Shown piece by piece: positions 12,101 through 23,109 of a stretch of 64,000 nt of DNA. The translations under genes were made by a program, and so were the position numbers. Position 1 is the first letter of the stretch, and every line of letters begins with the position of its first letter. The notes under the pieces were generated by a model. The model was given only the letters and a program-made list of their open reading frames with translations, was not told where the DNA came from and searched no databases. Source of the DNA: Catonia carolina (taxonomy: Eukaryota > Arthropoda > Insecta > Hemiptera > Achilidae); NCBI GenBank assembly GCA_035578175.1, contig JAQMRL010000001.1:49003553-49067552 (forward strand), read 5' to 3'.

Positions 12101-12605
12101 AGAGGTCTTTGCTAACAGTAGTATAGTAAATCAAAATATTAAAAAATTCAAAACCTATTTTTTAAATAGGGATAAAATAAGCGCCGTTAACTCTACAAAT
12201 TGCCCCAATTTTAGGTGGATAAATCCTGAATTGGCTGTGGGAGAGTATCTCAGCATGAAAGTAGCGCCCTGGAAGGTGAGATGTATTTCACAGCTCAGAT
12301 TGAGCTCTAACCGGTGTATTTATTTATACGTGTATAATAGGAGCCATGTAATTGATCCCTCTAAGGAATGCCCCTGTTGCAATTTGAAAGCTTTAGAAAC
12401 GCTGGACCACATATTGATTGAATGCCCCATTTACAAAGAATTTAGAGGAGGCATTTTTAAGGAACTTATAGGGAGCGAATTGGACACACATTCGAAGCTG
12501 GCTTTCCTGTTGAGTAGATTTTCATTGAAAAAAATTGACGAGGTGTGTTATTTCGTGGTGTCAATGTTGAATATGAGGGCTTTTGCGGCGGAAATGATAG
12601 ACTGA
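9162..12605 (+). pseudogene. LINE ORF2 (endonuclease-reverse transcriptase), broken by three single-base frameshifts
   Basis: The reading frame opens at 9162; its first in-frame ATG is at 9243. The endonuclease domain shows WNSHG, NETWF, GGDFNI and SDHLLV, covering the expected catalytic Asn, Glu, Asp/Asn and Ser-Asp-His. The frame is lost at about 10297, where one base appears to be missing, and changes again at about 10480. The reverse transcriptase follows (KAPGSDGLSYEFYK, YRGIALINNVTKLF, FVDFKSAFD, GVLQGDSASPHLFSLY, FADDLVIFGD). A third shift occurs at the T-run near 11611-11617. The C-terminal part (11682-12605) ends with CPCC...H...C, a zinc-binding motif. All catalytic motifs are intact. 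The product would make the nick and copy element RNA at the target. Errors in homopolymers could be sequencing artefacts, so the copy may be closer to functional than it looks. Confidence 0.9.
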
Positions 12606-12820
12606 TTTGCTATACCGTCGCGCCAGGACTGATGTGATTTAATTTTGTTTTTATGAACTTAATGTTTAAATTAATTAATTTTTATGAATACTTTACTATG
12701 TGTTAAATTGTGGAATTTTAATGTATTGAAATTTAAATTTTAATGTCTTGTAGCAACTCTATTTGTATGGGTATATACCCGAACACAAATTATTGTATAA
12801 ATAAAAATAAAAAAAAAAAA

Positions 12821-12831
12821 ATCTAAGAGCC
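12821..12831 (+). repeat. 3' copy of the LINE target-site duplication
   Basis: Exact repeat of 7897-7907 directly after the poly(A) tract ending at 12820. Confidence 0.9.
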
Positions 12832-13680
12832 TGATTAAAAGAAAGTAAATTACAAAAAAGAAAGTAGACTTATAAATTTCAAAAGAATAAAATCACCCAC
12901 TTACAACCCTTCCCCAAGATATTTAAGATTAATTTAAAATCAATTCATACATATTAATAAAGAATAAAAAACAAAAAAAAAACAGAAACTACTTCTAATA
13001 AGGTTTTTACAAGGATATAAAAATAAAAAAAAAATTTCATAGCTAACTATTATGCAATAATAATTAAAATAATTATAGCAAATAGAAAAGCAAAGAAGAG
13101 CATTAAATTGACAACAATAATGGAGAACAATTTAAAAAAGAATAATTTAATGCAGTGCAAGAAAAGAATGCCCTACTGACTGAGATCAAAAATAGAAGAA
13201 CCTTGAAACTTGGTTACATGCTTCTTCCCCTTCCATCGCATCACACAACAACCTTCATTTATTACCTCTCACCCTGACTCAGAGTCATTCACTTTTAAGT
13301 ACCTACACGAATTACATAAATTTGACAGTTCATGTTACAGCCAACTGGGTGAGAGGGTACTATAATTGCATAATGCAGGATTTACTGCTAAAATATCACA
13401 TGATAAAATATGTTCTCTTTAAGATCATTAATAGGTATCAATATATTATGTAGAATTGTAATGAATACTCAAATTGAAATTTATTAATGCACAAAATATG
13501 TTTCTGAAATTCTACTTGCATTTTTTTCACTTTTAAAATACTTAAAAAATTAAATTACTTTAAAAAATTATCCACAGGTATTTTGACGAACATTTTTTAA
13601 CTAAAACTTGAATTTTAGTTAGGTAAAATGCAAATAAAAATCTTTAGTTTTAATATTTTTGAAAGTTTATGTATAACTAG
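12832..13680. other. Intron stretch without recognisable feature
   Basis: AT-rich intron following the LINE. Nothing recognisable on either strand. Confidence 0.3.
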
Positions 13681-13683
13681 CTG

Positions 13684-13882
13684 GCCCATCATCCAGGGGA
13701 AGATAAAGGGCAAGTGGAACGTAGGCGGACGTCAGGCATCCTGGTTGAAGAACCTGAGTGACTGGTTTTGTTGCAGTAATACGGAACTATTACGTGCAGC
13801 AGCAAACAAGGTTTGCATAACGATGATGATTTCCAACCTCCGATACGAGAGGGACTTTAAGAAGAAGAGCTGGCCCACATGA
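13684..13882 (+). pseudogene. LINE reverse-transcriptase tail fragment (family L-a)
   Basis: The frame encodes IIQGKIKGKWNVGGRQ followed by SWLKNLSDW. This matches the segment of insect LINE ORF2 proteins that reads (I/L)xGKIEGKRGxGRRxxSWLxNxRxW, just before the end of the protein. The upstream part and the ends are missing. A related fragment lies at 18698-18930. It is a 5'-truncated, decayed copy. Confidence 0.6.
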
Positions 13883-13889
13883 GTAAATA

Positions 13890-15490
13890 CAAACATTCAA
13901 TCTTGAGTGACATCATTATATCTAGAGAAATTTTTTGCTGTGATAAAATTGATGGTTTGTATCATTTGATTTTTCTTCAAATTTTTTTCAGTCAATAAAT
14001 TTTCAACATTAAATAATCCATGGTCGCAATTCACAGTACGTTAATGGTTTTTGGTAAATCAAATCGATATAAGAATAGAATCGCAAGATTGCAAACGTTG
14101 ACACGTTAGAACTCCAGAAATAAACAAGAGTTAAAATCACTAAAGCAATTTAAATATTATTAGTCCAGAAGACAAATGTCATAACCAAAAAACTTTACAT
14201 TTTTCAAGAGAAGCAAATGAAATTTCATATTTCTAAGATCCTTAGACTTGTTTCCAAATTATTAAAAAAAAAAAAAAACATTAATTCACTGTGTTTTCTA
14301 AGATGTCTTAAAATGTTTTTTTTTATTTTGTAAACCACCCCAAAATAAAATTTTCATTCATTAGTTCGAGTTGTGTCATTTTTCATCTTGAATATAAGGC
14401 CAGTCTTCATATTACATTACGTAGCTTATCACGAAAACTAACACAAAAATAAAAATATCACTTTTCTTGTTTATATGTGGTTCACTTTCAACACCAATCC
14501 CATCACTTTTTGAAATGAGCAGTTTCTTGAAAAAAAATTAAAAAAATAGCTATTAAAATCAACACACTATTCAAAATATGTCATTTTTCTTAATAAGTCA
14601 TGGACAACCATTACGTGAAAGAAAAGGGACACTTGCGCGCTCTACTAAATTCAGCACTTCTACTAAATTCTACACTAAATTCAACTCTTACATTTTTCCT
14701 GATAAAAATATATAATTGCAAATTATAGCAATATCAAAACTGAAAGCCATGATTTTTTGAGTTGTGACACTTTCCTTCACAACTCTTGTCACAGTTTTTA
14801 CAAATTTCATTTCAGATTTTTTTACAACAGTAAAACTTATTTAAATACATTTCGTATAACTATTTTTAAAGTACACAGAACCTCCATTTAAAATATAATG
14901 CAAAATGTATTTAAAATACATTAAGTAATATATTAGTAAATTTATATAAGTAATTAGTAATTAAGTAAAATATATTAATTAATGAGTGATGCTGTGATAG
15001 TAGTTTATAAAATTGGAAAATTAGTTTAAGCACAAATTCATTTTAAGACTCCCATTGATGTCTTTACGCAGATTGGCTTTAGTTGGTGGGATCAATAAGT
15101 AGCCTGCATCTCTTGTTCCTACATGCCAGTGAAGATGTAGTAGCATTAAATTACTATGTTTTAACAACCATTTACGCATTATTAATCAGAACCTTACAGC
15201 AATTATCAAATAAGACCTTTCACATGGTTTTTAAATAAAAAAACAACAGTATCTGTTACGCAGATAATATTATTAATCAGTTTTTTAACCAACACAGAAC
15301 TATTAGTGTTTAACTCATCAATATTTTAAACCTTTCATAAAAATGTTTTTGGGTTGTATCAGTAGCTTTTTGAATAAATCTGTTTATGGTGAAAAGTTCA
15401 GGCCCACGCAGTCAAGCGAAAAAGGTACGAAAAAGAAATAATTAAGAAAACGCTGGTCCTAGGAATTAACAGAAAATTCTGTGGAAACAT
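13890..15490. other. Intron stretch without recognisable feature
   Basis: AT-rich intron sequence, low complexity in places (A-runs near 14265). No gene or repeat with defined ends was seen. Confidence 0.3.
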
Positions 15491-15493
15491 ATG

Positions 15494-15664
15494 GGTTTAT
15501 TTATTTATTATTTTATGTACGACAGTTACACACATTAAAGCTAATGCAGAAAGTGAAGGGTGATAGATAGAAAGATATGTAATGATGAAATGCTAGACTT
15601 GATTAGGAATCAAACCCTGGATTCTTGACATAGACACGTCGCACAGACCACCACACCAAATGCA
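15494..15664 (-). repeat. tRNA-derived SINE, minus strand
   Basis: On the minus strand from 15664: TTGGTGTGGTGGTCTGTGCG, resembling a Pol III A box. About 30 bases later comes GGGTTTGATTCCT, resembling a B box. The unit ends in an ATAATAAATAAATAA-type tail (near 15500). A/B box spacing and the tail fit a tRNA-derived SINE. Confidence 0.55.
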
Positions 15665-16800
15665 TTTTTTATTACGTATGTACTTGATGGGTTTTTTTAT
15701 ACTATATTATTCTAAACAATACACAAAAAAACAAAAAGAAAAGTTTTTTTGCTGTTTTAGTTGAACCAATACGTATTATTCAATAATGATATATAGTGCT
15801 TTTATAATAATATATTAATGGATTAATAATTGAATTGTTTAAAGCACACATTCAAGGACTTTACAACCAGAACTAATGAGTGTTTTTCATGATAAAACAC
15901 TCAAATTTTTTTATATTTTATAATCAGAGTCAAACATTTAAACAATATGCTATGAATGTAAACTGGATTTTAACTATTAAAATGTTTTAATAACATTTAT
16001 AAATTGTTTATTTACTTATGTACCAGAACCATAATAAATTATGACTAGAGGTGCTGAAGAACAGATGGCACTGTTTCAACCAAGTTATTTTTCCATTTTA
16101 ATTCACAACTATTTTCAACTATTTAGTCATAAGCAACTTCAATGAAGGAGGAACTTTTTATAAATGTAAACTGTCATTAATTCTCCTGAACCAAACCAGG
16201 AATTGAGCCTTGGACATTACCATAAAATTATCGACTGATAAATAAATAAATTAGCAAATTTTTCACTTTATCAGTTTTATCAACTACAGTAAAACCTCTC
16301 TAATTCGTCACTCTCTAATTCATCACCTTCTATAATTCATCAGCCCTCCCCAGTTCATTATAGGAAAATATTTCTGCAGAGTTTGATATTTTCCGAAAAT
16401 GAAACGCAGGTTCAAGAATTTTGGAAAAAGTATACAATCAAAGGATGCTATATATAACATATCACAAGCATGACATAACACTTTGAAAACAACACTTAAG
16501 TCTTGTTGGAACAATCTGTGGGCTGACCGAGAAGAAACTAGTAGCATCCGTTCTTACAATGAAACAAACAATGTCTTATCAGAATTAAAAGAAGTGTGCC
16601 AGAGTATACCTGTGACTAAAAATATTACCGACGAGAAATTAGTTGAATGGATAGAGCAAGATGCTAACGAACTTGAGTATGAGATTTTAAGTGAGAAAGA
16701 AATTGTGCCCTACGTTCAAAACAAAGATTCACCTGTTGAGGAAGATAGCAACGAAGAATATGTTTCAAGCCCTGAAAATATTCGTACGAATCGAGAAATA

Positions 16801-17954
16801 TAGGGTGATTCAAAATGAGCACCGGTTTTGATATATCAAATTAAGAGATATATTTTATTGAAAAACTGAAAATAAATACATCAACAAGTTCATCTTTCCT
16901 TCCGATTTTATGTATGAAAAATGATGTCATGCATGTGTCCTCCTCTACTGCGCTGGCACGCATCAACTCTGTCCATGAAATTGGATATTACTGCACGACA
17001 AGTTTCGACTTCCATTTGCCCGATAACCCGTCGAATATCCTCCTTCAAGTCATTAATGTTTCGGGGTTTATTGGCATACACCAATGACTTCAGATGACTC
17101 CAAAGAGGAAAGTCACAAGGCGTCAAGTCACACGACCTTGGTAGCCATTGATGGTCGGAATTACGAGAAATGATGCAATCCTGGAACCGTTCACGGAGCA
17201 ACAACATTGTTTCTCGTGCAGCGTGACATTGCAGCGTGACGTGAAGGTTTTCTAAACCACACATACGGCAGTTCTGTTTATTAACAAAACCGTTTAAGTG
17301 GAAGTGCGCCTCATCACTGAAAATGATTTTGTTTGCGAAGGTGTCATCATCTGCCGTTTTCTCAATACCCAGTCAACAAACTGTCGTCTCTTCTGGTGGT
17401 CTGCCACTTTCAAATGTTGCGTCAACTGAATTTTATACGGGTGATATTGGAGATCGTACCGAAGAATTCTCCGTACAGAAGAACATCTTAAACCCAATTG
17501 TTGAGAACGGCGACGTATTGATTTTGCTGGGCTAACAGCCACACTGTCACGAACCAACGCAACGTTCTGCTCAGTTCGGCCAGAACGACGACGTCCAGAA
17601 CTTTTAAGGTCGACTGTTGAACCCGTCTCAAAAAACTTTTTCATGAGCCTGCGAACTGTTGATTCATTCGGTGCTTCATTACGTCCTAGAGTACCGCGAA
17701 GTCGCCTGACAGTAGCCGCATAACTCTCTCCACTCTGGTAAAATGTTTTGACGATTAACACTCGTTGCGCAATAGTAAACTTCTCCATGGTTAGACACAG
17801 ACTGCGAGAGTACTACACTGCGAACAAGAGAACCACAACTGAATCGTCAATCGGAATGGTCTCCAAAATAGAAATGAGGTCAAACAATGTTGCCAAGCGA
17901 TAAACAAAAATTTACCAGCCGTTTAAAAACCGGCGCTCTTTTTGAATCACCCTA
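16801..17954 (-). mobile_element. DUF4817-type Tc1/mariner-superfamily transposon nested in the Tigger-like element
   Basis: Terminal inverted repeats begin TAGGGTGATTCAAAA at both ends and extend about 30 bp with few mismatches (..GAGCRCCGGTTTT). TA target duplications flank it (16799-16800 and 17955-17956). It encodes a disrupted transposase on the minus strand. Removing it rejoins the surrounding Tigger-like transposase remnant, so it inserted later. Confidence 0.9.
16908..17788 (-). pseudogene. Defective transposase of the nested Tc1/mariner element
   Basis: From the ATG at 17788 the frame gives the DUF4817-type helix-turn-helix N-terminus (MEKFTIAQRVLIVKTFYQSG, ESTVRRLMKKFFETGS, SGRRRSGRTEQN), then VDWVL. 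A one-base deletion at about 17360 follows. In the next frame the first catalytic Asp block IIFSDEAHFHLNGF is present. The protein then jumps from ENLHV to CHAARETMLLLRERF near 17235. About 80-100 residues, including the second catalytic Asp block (QQDGA in relatives), are deleted. The C-terminus is retained (LTPCDFPLWSHLKSLVY ... RSRGGHMHDIIFHT). An 11-bp direct repeat, gtcacgctgca, sits at the deletion point. The enzyme cannot be active. Confidence 0.85.
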
Positions 17955-18119
17955 TAGAAGGAATGCTGACGAAGTGCATCGAATGGTATGAGAGACAGAA
18001 AGAAGCAGAGTTATCATAATTAATTGTAATACGACAAATTCGCCAGTTGGCTGTGGAAAAAGAAAAGAACTCGTTGGTAGAAAAGAAGATAACTCACTTT
18101 TTCAAGAAATAAATTTTGC

Positions 18120-18146
18120 ATTTTACATACATACATACATACATAT
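18120..18146. repeat. (CATA)n microsatellite
   Basis: Five or six units of acat just after the transposase remnant stop codon, still inside the Tigger-like element. Confidence 0.8.
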
Positions 18147-18697
18147 TAGTGTAATTAAGTAACGTTTTCAAAATTTTAATGTGATTTTTTTGTAGTGTTA
18201 AGTGATACATAGTTAAAGATTCGTTTCATCGATTTTGCAAATGTATACTTTTTTGATTGTAATTTTATATTCGGTAACGTGTACTGTGTTGTGCCTTCTA
18301 CAAATTAGAAAATGTAAGTACAACCATATACAGAATTTCTGAAGTAGTATAAAACTAGATACGTAGACTAATACAAATTTACTGTAGTTATAGGACTTAG
18401 GATTAATTATTGTGTTTATCGTTAATGTAAGTTTCATTTATGTAATTCGACTTTAATCTAATATACGTATGAGTATGTTATTTATTAACCGTGCATAGCA
18501 AAATTCCATAATTCGTCACTTTCTGTATTTCGTCACTCCTTCGGTCCCGAACGAGACGAATTAGAGAGGTTCCACTGTACTTGGTCATTACTGATTATAG
18601 CAAGAAAATATCGATACACAATTCAAACAATTTGTTTGAGATCTAGCTTCACAGAACAATGCTTCATGTACCATAGACAGCACAAAGAACAAATGAG

Positions 18698-18930
18698 GTG
18701 TTATGGAGTGCTTATGCAGTGAAGGAGTTATTTAAAAATGTTAAGTGCAATAAGTTGGTGTACTTTGGATATATTATTTACGGTGACTATTATAAACTTC
18801 TTCAGCTTATATTAAAAGAAAAAATTGAAAATAGGCTACAGGTTTGGTTTTACACATTCTTAGAAGTTAATTGTGCTGACCAAAAGACGACAGATGTCCT
18901 GGTTGAAGCACATAAGGGATTGGACCAGGA
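18698..18930 (+). pseudogene. LINE reverse-transcriptase tail fragment (family L-a)
   Basis: The frame gives KLVYFGYIIYGDYYKLLQLI followed by LKEKIENRLQVWFYTFLEVN. It corresponds to the LxYFGHxxRGDxYxLLxLIxxGKIEGRRxxGRR block of insect LINE ORF2 proteins. It overlaps in type with the fragment at 13684-13882, so both may derive from one family. No ends are visible and the catalytic domains are missing. Confidence 0.6.
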
Positions 18931-18944
18931 TTTCCAATGTTGAG

Positions 18945-20185
18945 GGGTAATAAGGAAATGGGAAGGCGTAATATGGAAATGGGAAGGGCCATGCTGATAT
19001 CCGAAATTAGGGGAACCTGACGTAGCACACAGGAGGGAGAGTTCAAACTTTGTTTATCTTCCTAATAATTTTTCTGCATTTCAAACCTAAGATGTTTTAT
19101 AGTCTATCACTCGACTGGACTGCCTTGGAGATGCACAAATGTTTACTAAAAAATGATTGTGCTTTCTATAAAAAGTATAAAGAAAACTATGAAATTATGA
19201 TGAAACATAAATATTAGTGCAGTTATTAGCTGAAGAGATTACTATGTAGGTCGTAGGTTAAATTCCTAGCTATGGGCCGTTGAATGTGAACACCATTCCA
19301 CAATCGTCAGTGACCATATACTTGGGAGGGCTTAAAAAAAAACTTCACTGAATCTAGAATAACAAATGAAACTATTATGATTATTTCTTTAAAAATTCGG
19401 AAATTTATCAATATCAACTTCCTTATCAGGTAAATAATAATTTTCAACCGCAACTAGCTGATAAACACTTCATAATACAAAACGCAATCACAATAGCTCC
19501 CACTGTATTACTGATAAAAACAGATACACATTATGCTATCTTTTTACATTCATAGAATAACAAAAACTAATAGGATAATAAATTATATGAATTATTGTTT
19601 TGTTACGCCCAATTTTGTTGAAAGTTGTTTATTTACTTTACAATAATTATATTATATTTTATTAGGGGATGATGCCTTCTAGTTATTGGGAAAATAAGCC
19701 TTAAATTAACGTTATATATTTTGTAAAATAGTTAAATACAGTAACATCCAAATTATCTATTTTTCCATTTTATCTGTCAAAGCACAACTATTTTGATTAA
19801 CTGTGAATGATTATAAAAACATTCATGAAACGAAAATTTATTAAGATAACAATAAATAAGGATTATTAGATAAGGTGAAGAGGTAGCATGACCTTGATAC
19901 AGAAACAAAAATGTGTGAGGGTGCAATTGAACAGTTTAATACAGTACTACACACAAATGTACTTCACACTGTAGTCTTCATACATTAATTGTTTCTTTTA
20001 ATTTGATTGTACATATAGTAAATCTTCCATATTTAAATTTAGGTACACAACATAGTATATAAATGGCTTCATTTTATTTTTAATAAAATACTTGCTAATT
20101 TGTAATTTACGATAATTTTTCACTGCGTGTACAAAAGTAGGCCAATACGTTTTAATATTCAGAACTGTTTAATTTTCAAATTTTA
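18945..20185. other. Intron stretch with one possible SINE relic
   Basis: Around 19252-19345 the sequence gtaggttaaattcctagc resembles a Pol III B box. It is followed by a segment ending in an A-run, and could be the 3' part of a tRNA-derived SINE. The rest shows nothing recognisable. Confidence 0.3.
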
Positions 20186-20189
20186 ACTC

Positions 20190-20345
20190 ATTTATTCAGT
20201 TATTAATGATTTTTTTTCTAACATCCGACTGTTCTGCAATTACTGCTAATGCAGACGGAGGAGGATGAAATGATTTTTGTAACGTATGAAAATATGCCAT
20301 GCCTGAATGGGATTCGACCCAAGTTATTATTGAGTTTATTACTTT
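20190..20345 (-). repeat. Partial tRNA-derived SINE, minus strand
   Basis: On the minus strand GGGTCGAATCCC (near 20308-20320) resembles a Pol III B box. It is followed by a body reading caggcatggcatattttcat and further to an A-rich end near 20205. The A-box half is not clear. A decayed SINE copy is the likeliest reading. Confidence 0.4.
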
Positions 20346-20349
20346 GATA

Positions 20350-22880
20350 TAGGTAATAATCATTTAACATAAGACTAGCATTGGAAATATAATAAGTTTT
20401 CTTTGCACATATCCACTTAATCTCCTTTTTCAGTCATCTAAAAACCCGCCTGCCCATTTATGAAGAATGATCAGGGGTTTACTGCAATAATTATAAATAG
20501 CAAGGATTCTCACTGCATGTACAGTTCACCCCTGGTAAATATGCCTCTGTGGGGTGAAACGGACAGATAAATAAATTCCATGTGGATATTCTACTATGTT
20601 AAGTTGTTATAATAACCACAAGTACCACAGTTTATGAGAAATTGTTAAGTCAGCCACTCTTCCATTACATTACTGTAATAATATGTTTTATGTATCACTT
20701 TGCGTTGTCGTTTATTTTTAGTAGCCCCACATGTGTAGACATTCTTTTGTACCTTCGACTGGTTTACAAGCGATTAATTTTTCTTTACATGGTTTTTATA
20801 ATAATAGAGCTGTTTTGTATGTTTTTGTGTGTTTGTTCATCTGTTTGTCATTGTTCATTGGTCTAAACTGGAGAGAGTATCCTTAAAATTAAAATACTTC
20901 ACAGTGAAGATGGGGAATTATTTAGTTAATTAATTGAACATTTGCATTATTAGCAAATTATCACTAATATTCCTCCCCCTCCAATAAATGCAAATATACC
21001 AAACCTAATAATTTAATTAGAAATACTGTATTATTATAACAATTAGTATTCAAATAAATTATGAACTACTTTCCGTGTGTGCTATGCAATTATACTACTA
21101 CTGACAGTGACAATGTTTTTGGCTGTAGTAGTATGATAAGACATAACCCCCAGCCATCCTGTGCCCACTGCACATGCATTTCATCCATTCCTTATGGAGG
21201 CACATTTATCAGTGAAGAACAATACCTATAAGTGTACATTGCAGGACTTAAAACGTCAAAAAAATATTTTCAGTAGAACAAGTATACATCATGCACCCTT
21301 ATCATTTGAAATCAAGTTTTAACAGTGATTAAAAAATAAACCAGTAGGTCTACAACAACAAAAATTTGAGACTAGACATTAAAAAAAATATACTTGAAAT
21401 ATCATTTTTTATGTCTCAATATTTAAAGAACTTGTTATAACACATTATATCATTACATTTTGACACTACAATTTTTATTCATAAGCAACACATAATAATG
21501 ATGGCAATTAATTAACAATAACAGAATTCATATCAACTCAATTCTATTGTATGCATAACAGGAAACAATAGTTAAACAAAAATATAAGAAATGAATATAG
21601 AACACGTAATGAAGTGCAACATGGTAATTAATTTGCATAAAATATAGATATGTAAATGTTAAAAATGAACGAAAAACTGAAGTTTAAAATTAATATAGAT
21701 AAGAAACAAAAATATGCCTAAAATAACTTCACAAGTCAATACACCTGCTTTTAATGGAGATACAATAATCTACTTAAAACACGCGCATGTATAAAATTAA
21801 ATGGGCCACTGTGAATTTCTTAACTGGTTTAGAACACAAAGTAATTAGGTTGCAATTAAAACTGCAAATCTAAAAATTTATCGCATAGTAAGATCTACCA
21901 TTATTCCTTATAAAGCATACAAAAAAATTCAGTATTTAAAAAAAAACTCAAATAATTGATTGGGGATTCAATTTTAATAATAGAGAGCCCTAATGGCATT
22001 TTTAGAACAGGCTTTAGCCAATTTGTGATCACCTCAAATAGTACTTGACTATTGAAACCCAAGGAACCAAATTCGGTTATACAGCTAATGTGACTTGATG
22101 TTATTCAGTTCTAAAACCAATGTACTTACACACGATCGTAGCACCTAATGCAATTACAAAATCCTAAAAAATTACCAAAATCTGTTTCACAATACAAACT
22201 ATAGAACCTATTAAAACATAGTTATTGTAATTCAACAAATTAACTGACTCTTCTCCCTCTGCTTGGTGCACAACCCCACCAATTTAAAGCTTTCTGGAGT
22301 ATTTATCTATCATTCGCCATAAACGTAATGCTTAGCATAAAATTTTGCTCGCTAGTTGCTTATTTATAGATTTATATAGCATTTGTACAAAGGTCAACCG
22401 TTTCTTGAAATCATGTAAGCAATAGTTTCAAGATGCCTGAACAGAATCAACATAAGTTTGTCTCGTCAACAGGTTCATATGTGCAAATTCAAACACACCT
22501 CACACATACAGCCCTGGAGGAGGAGCAGTACCCACTGTTATAAAATCTTAATGCTTGGTTTAAACATTAAAAATAGAAATTTTTTTAAAAAAGTCATATA
22601 AAATAAGAATTCTACTGGAGAAAGCACAACTAATCGAACCACAAATTAAAGTACCTTAAGTGATCAATAAATGCAACTTTAATGACTTGAGTCAATAGGC
22701 TTATATTATGTAGCAATCCTATTGTGACATTTTAAAAAGCCTGGAAAAACTACAGAAATAATCAATAAAGAAGCAGATAAAATAACTAACAAACAATTAA
22801 CTTAAAGCATAGTAAAATAGTAACAATGATATTTTTATTAAATAAATATGAAGTAATCGGTTATCATTCTAAATGTAGAC
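20350..22880. other. Intron stretch without recognisable feature
   Basis: AT-rich intron up to mitoferrin exon 2. Short open frames (for example 20642-20866) are low-complexity and match no family. Nothing is claimed. Confidence 0.3.
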
Positions 22881-22890
22881 AGATTCTTAC

Positions 22891-23107
22891 CAGAGGCAAG
22901 GTGAGCATTCATGTGTATAGACAGTGAGTCCTTAAGGAATTCGTAACAACTAAAATATAACGCATGTGCAGGTCCAGCTCCCATTACTACAGCACCCATT
23001 CCTCTCACTGGTCGAAGAATTCCTTCTTGGGCCACCATCCTATGTAGGGCCTCCGCAATACCTCGATATACAGCATTTGGTGAAGGTGATAAACTTTGCA
23101 TTCTAGT
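22891..23107 (-). CDS. mfrn: Mitoferrin-like carrier, second coding exon
   Basis: The exon starts at acceptor ...tttttacag|ACTAGAATG (23108/23107) and ends at donor TCTG|gtaaga (22891/22890). Its 217 bases encode 72 residues plus one base. They begin TRMQSLSPSP, which directly continues the PLDSVK of the previous exon in phase 0. They include the matrix helix of repeat 1 and the mitoferrin-typical stretch GAGPAHALYFSCYE of helix 2, ending NAHLASG. The motifs MQSLSP and GAGPAHA are diagnostic of mitoferrin within the SLC25 family. No in-frame stop or frameshift is seen, so the exon looks functional. It lies 23.1 kb from the first coding exon and 18.4 kb from the third. Confidence 0.92.
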
Positions 23108-23109
23108 CT

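Larger units (their letters stand above)
7908..12820 (+). mobile_element. Near-full-length non-LTR retrotransposon (LINE) with 2A-like ORF1
   Basis: A 4.9-kb LINE flanked by an exact 11-bp target duplication. Order: a short 5' UTR, ORF1 (8014-9129), ORF2 (about 9162-12605, three frameshifts), a 3' UTR with a perfect palindrome GGGTATATACCC (12769-12780), and a tail of ATAAA-like repeats and poly(A). ORF2 has an apurinic-type endonuclease, a reverse transcriptase and a C-terminal zinc-binding motif. No RNase H domain was recognised. Architecture fits the CR1/Jockey/I-like branch of LINEs, but I do not assign a clade. It lies antisense to the mitoferrin gene in the 18.4-kb intron. Intact ends and few lesions indicate recent insertion. 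Confidence 0.92.
16424..18112 (+). pseudogene. C-terminal remnant of a Tigger/pogo-like transposase, interrupted
   Basis: Before the insertion, translation reads YTIK, then (after a one-base shift) DAIYNISQA, a TGA in place of a Trp codon, and TLKSCWNNLW. An acidic stretch follows up to 16800. After the insertion, in another frame, come IEWYERQKEAELS, a stop codon, LIVIRQIRQLAVEK, and the end KITHFFKK with TAA at 18110-18112. The order WNxLW ... IEWYERQ ... LVEKKITxFF(K)K is typical of the C-terminus of Tigger and jerky-type transposases. The DDE core and DNA-binding domains are absent. The gene is dead. Confidence 0.8.
16287..18577 (+). mobile_element. Tigger/pogo-like DNA transposon, internally deleted and split by a mariner
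   Basis: Terminal inverted repeats start CAGTAAAACCTCTCTAATTC at 16287. On the opposite strand at 18577 they start CAGTGGAACCTCTCTAATTC. TA dinucleotides flank both ends (16285-16286, 18578-18579). The TIRs contain repeated ATTCRTCA-type motifs. Only the C-terminal part of a DDE transposase remains inside, so most of the gene was deleted. A second transposon (16801-17954) sits within it. Confidence 0.85.

Noticed and set aside
16323..16547. Minus-strand open frame over the Tigger-like left end
   Set aside because: It runs across terminal inverted repeat sequence and opposite the transposase remnant.
17323..17535. Plus-strand open frame inside the nested mariner
   Set aside because: Antisense shadow of the transposase gene.
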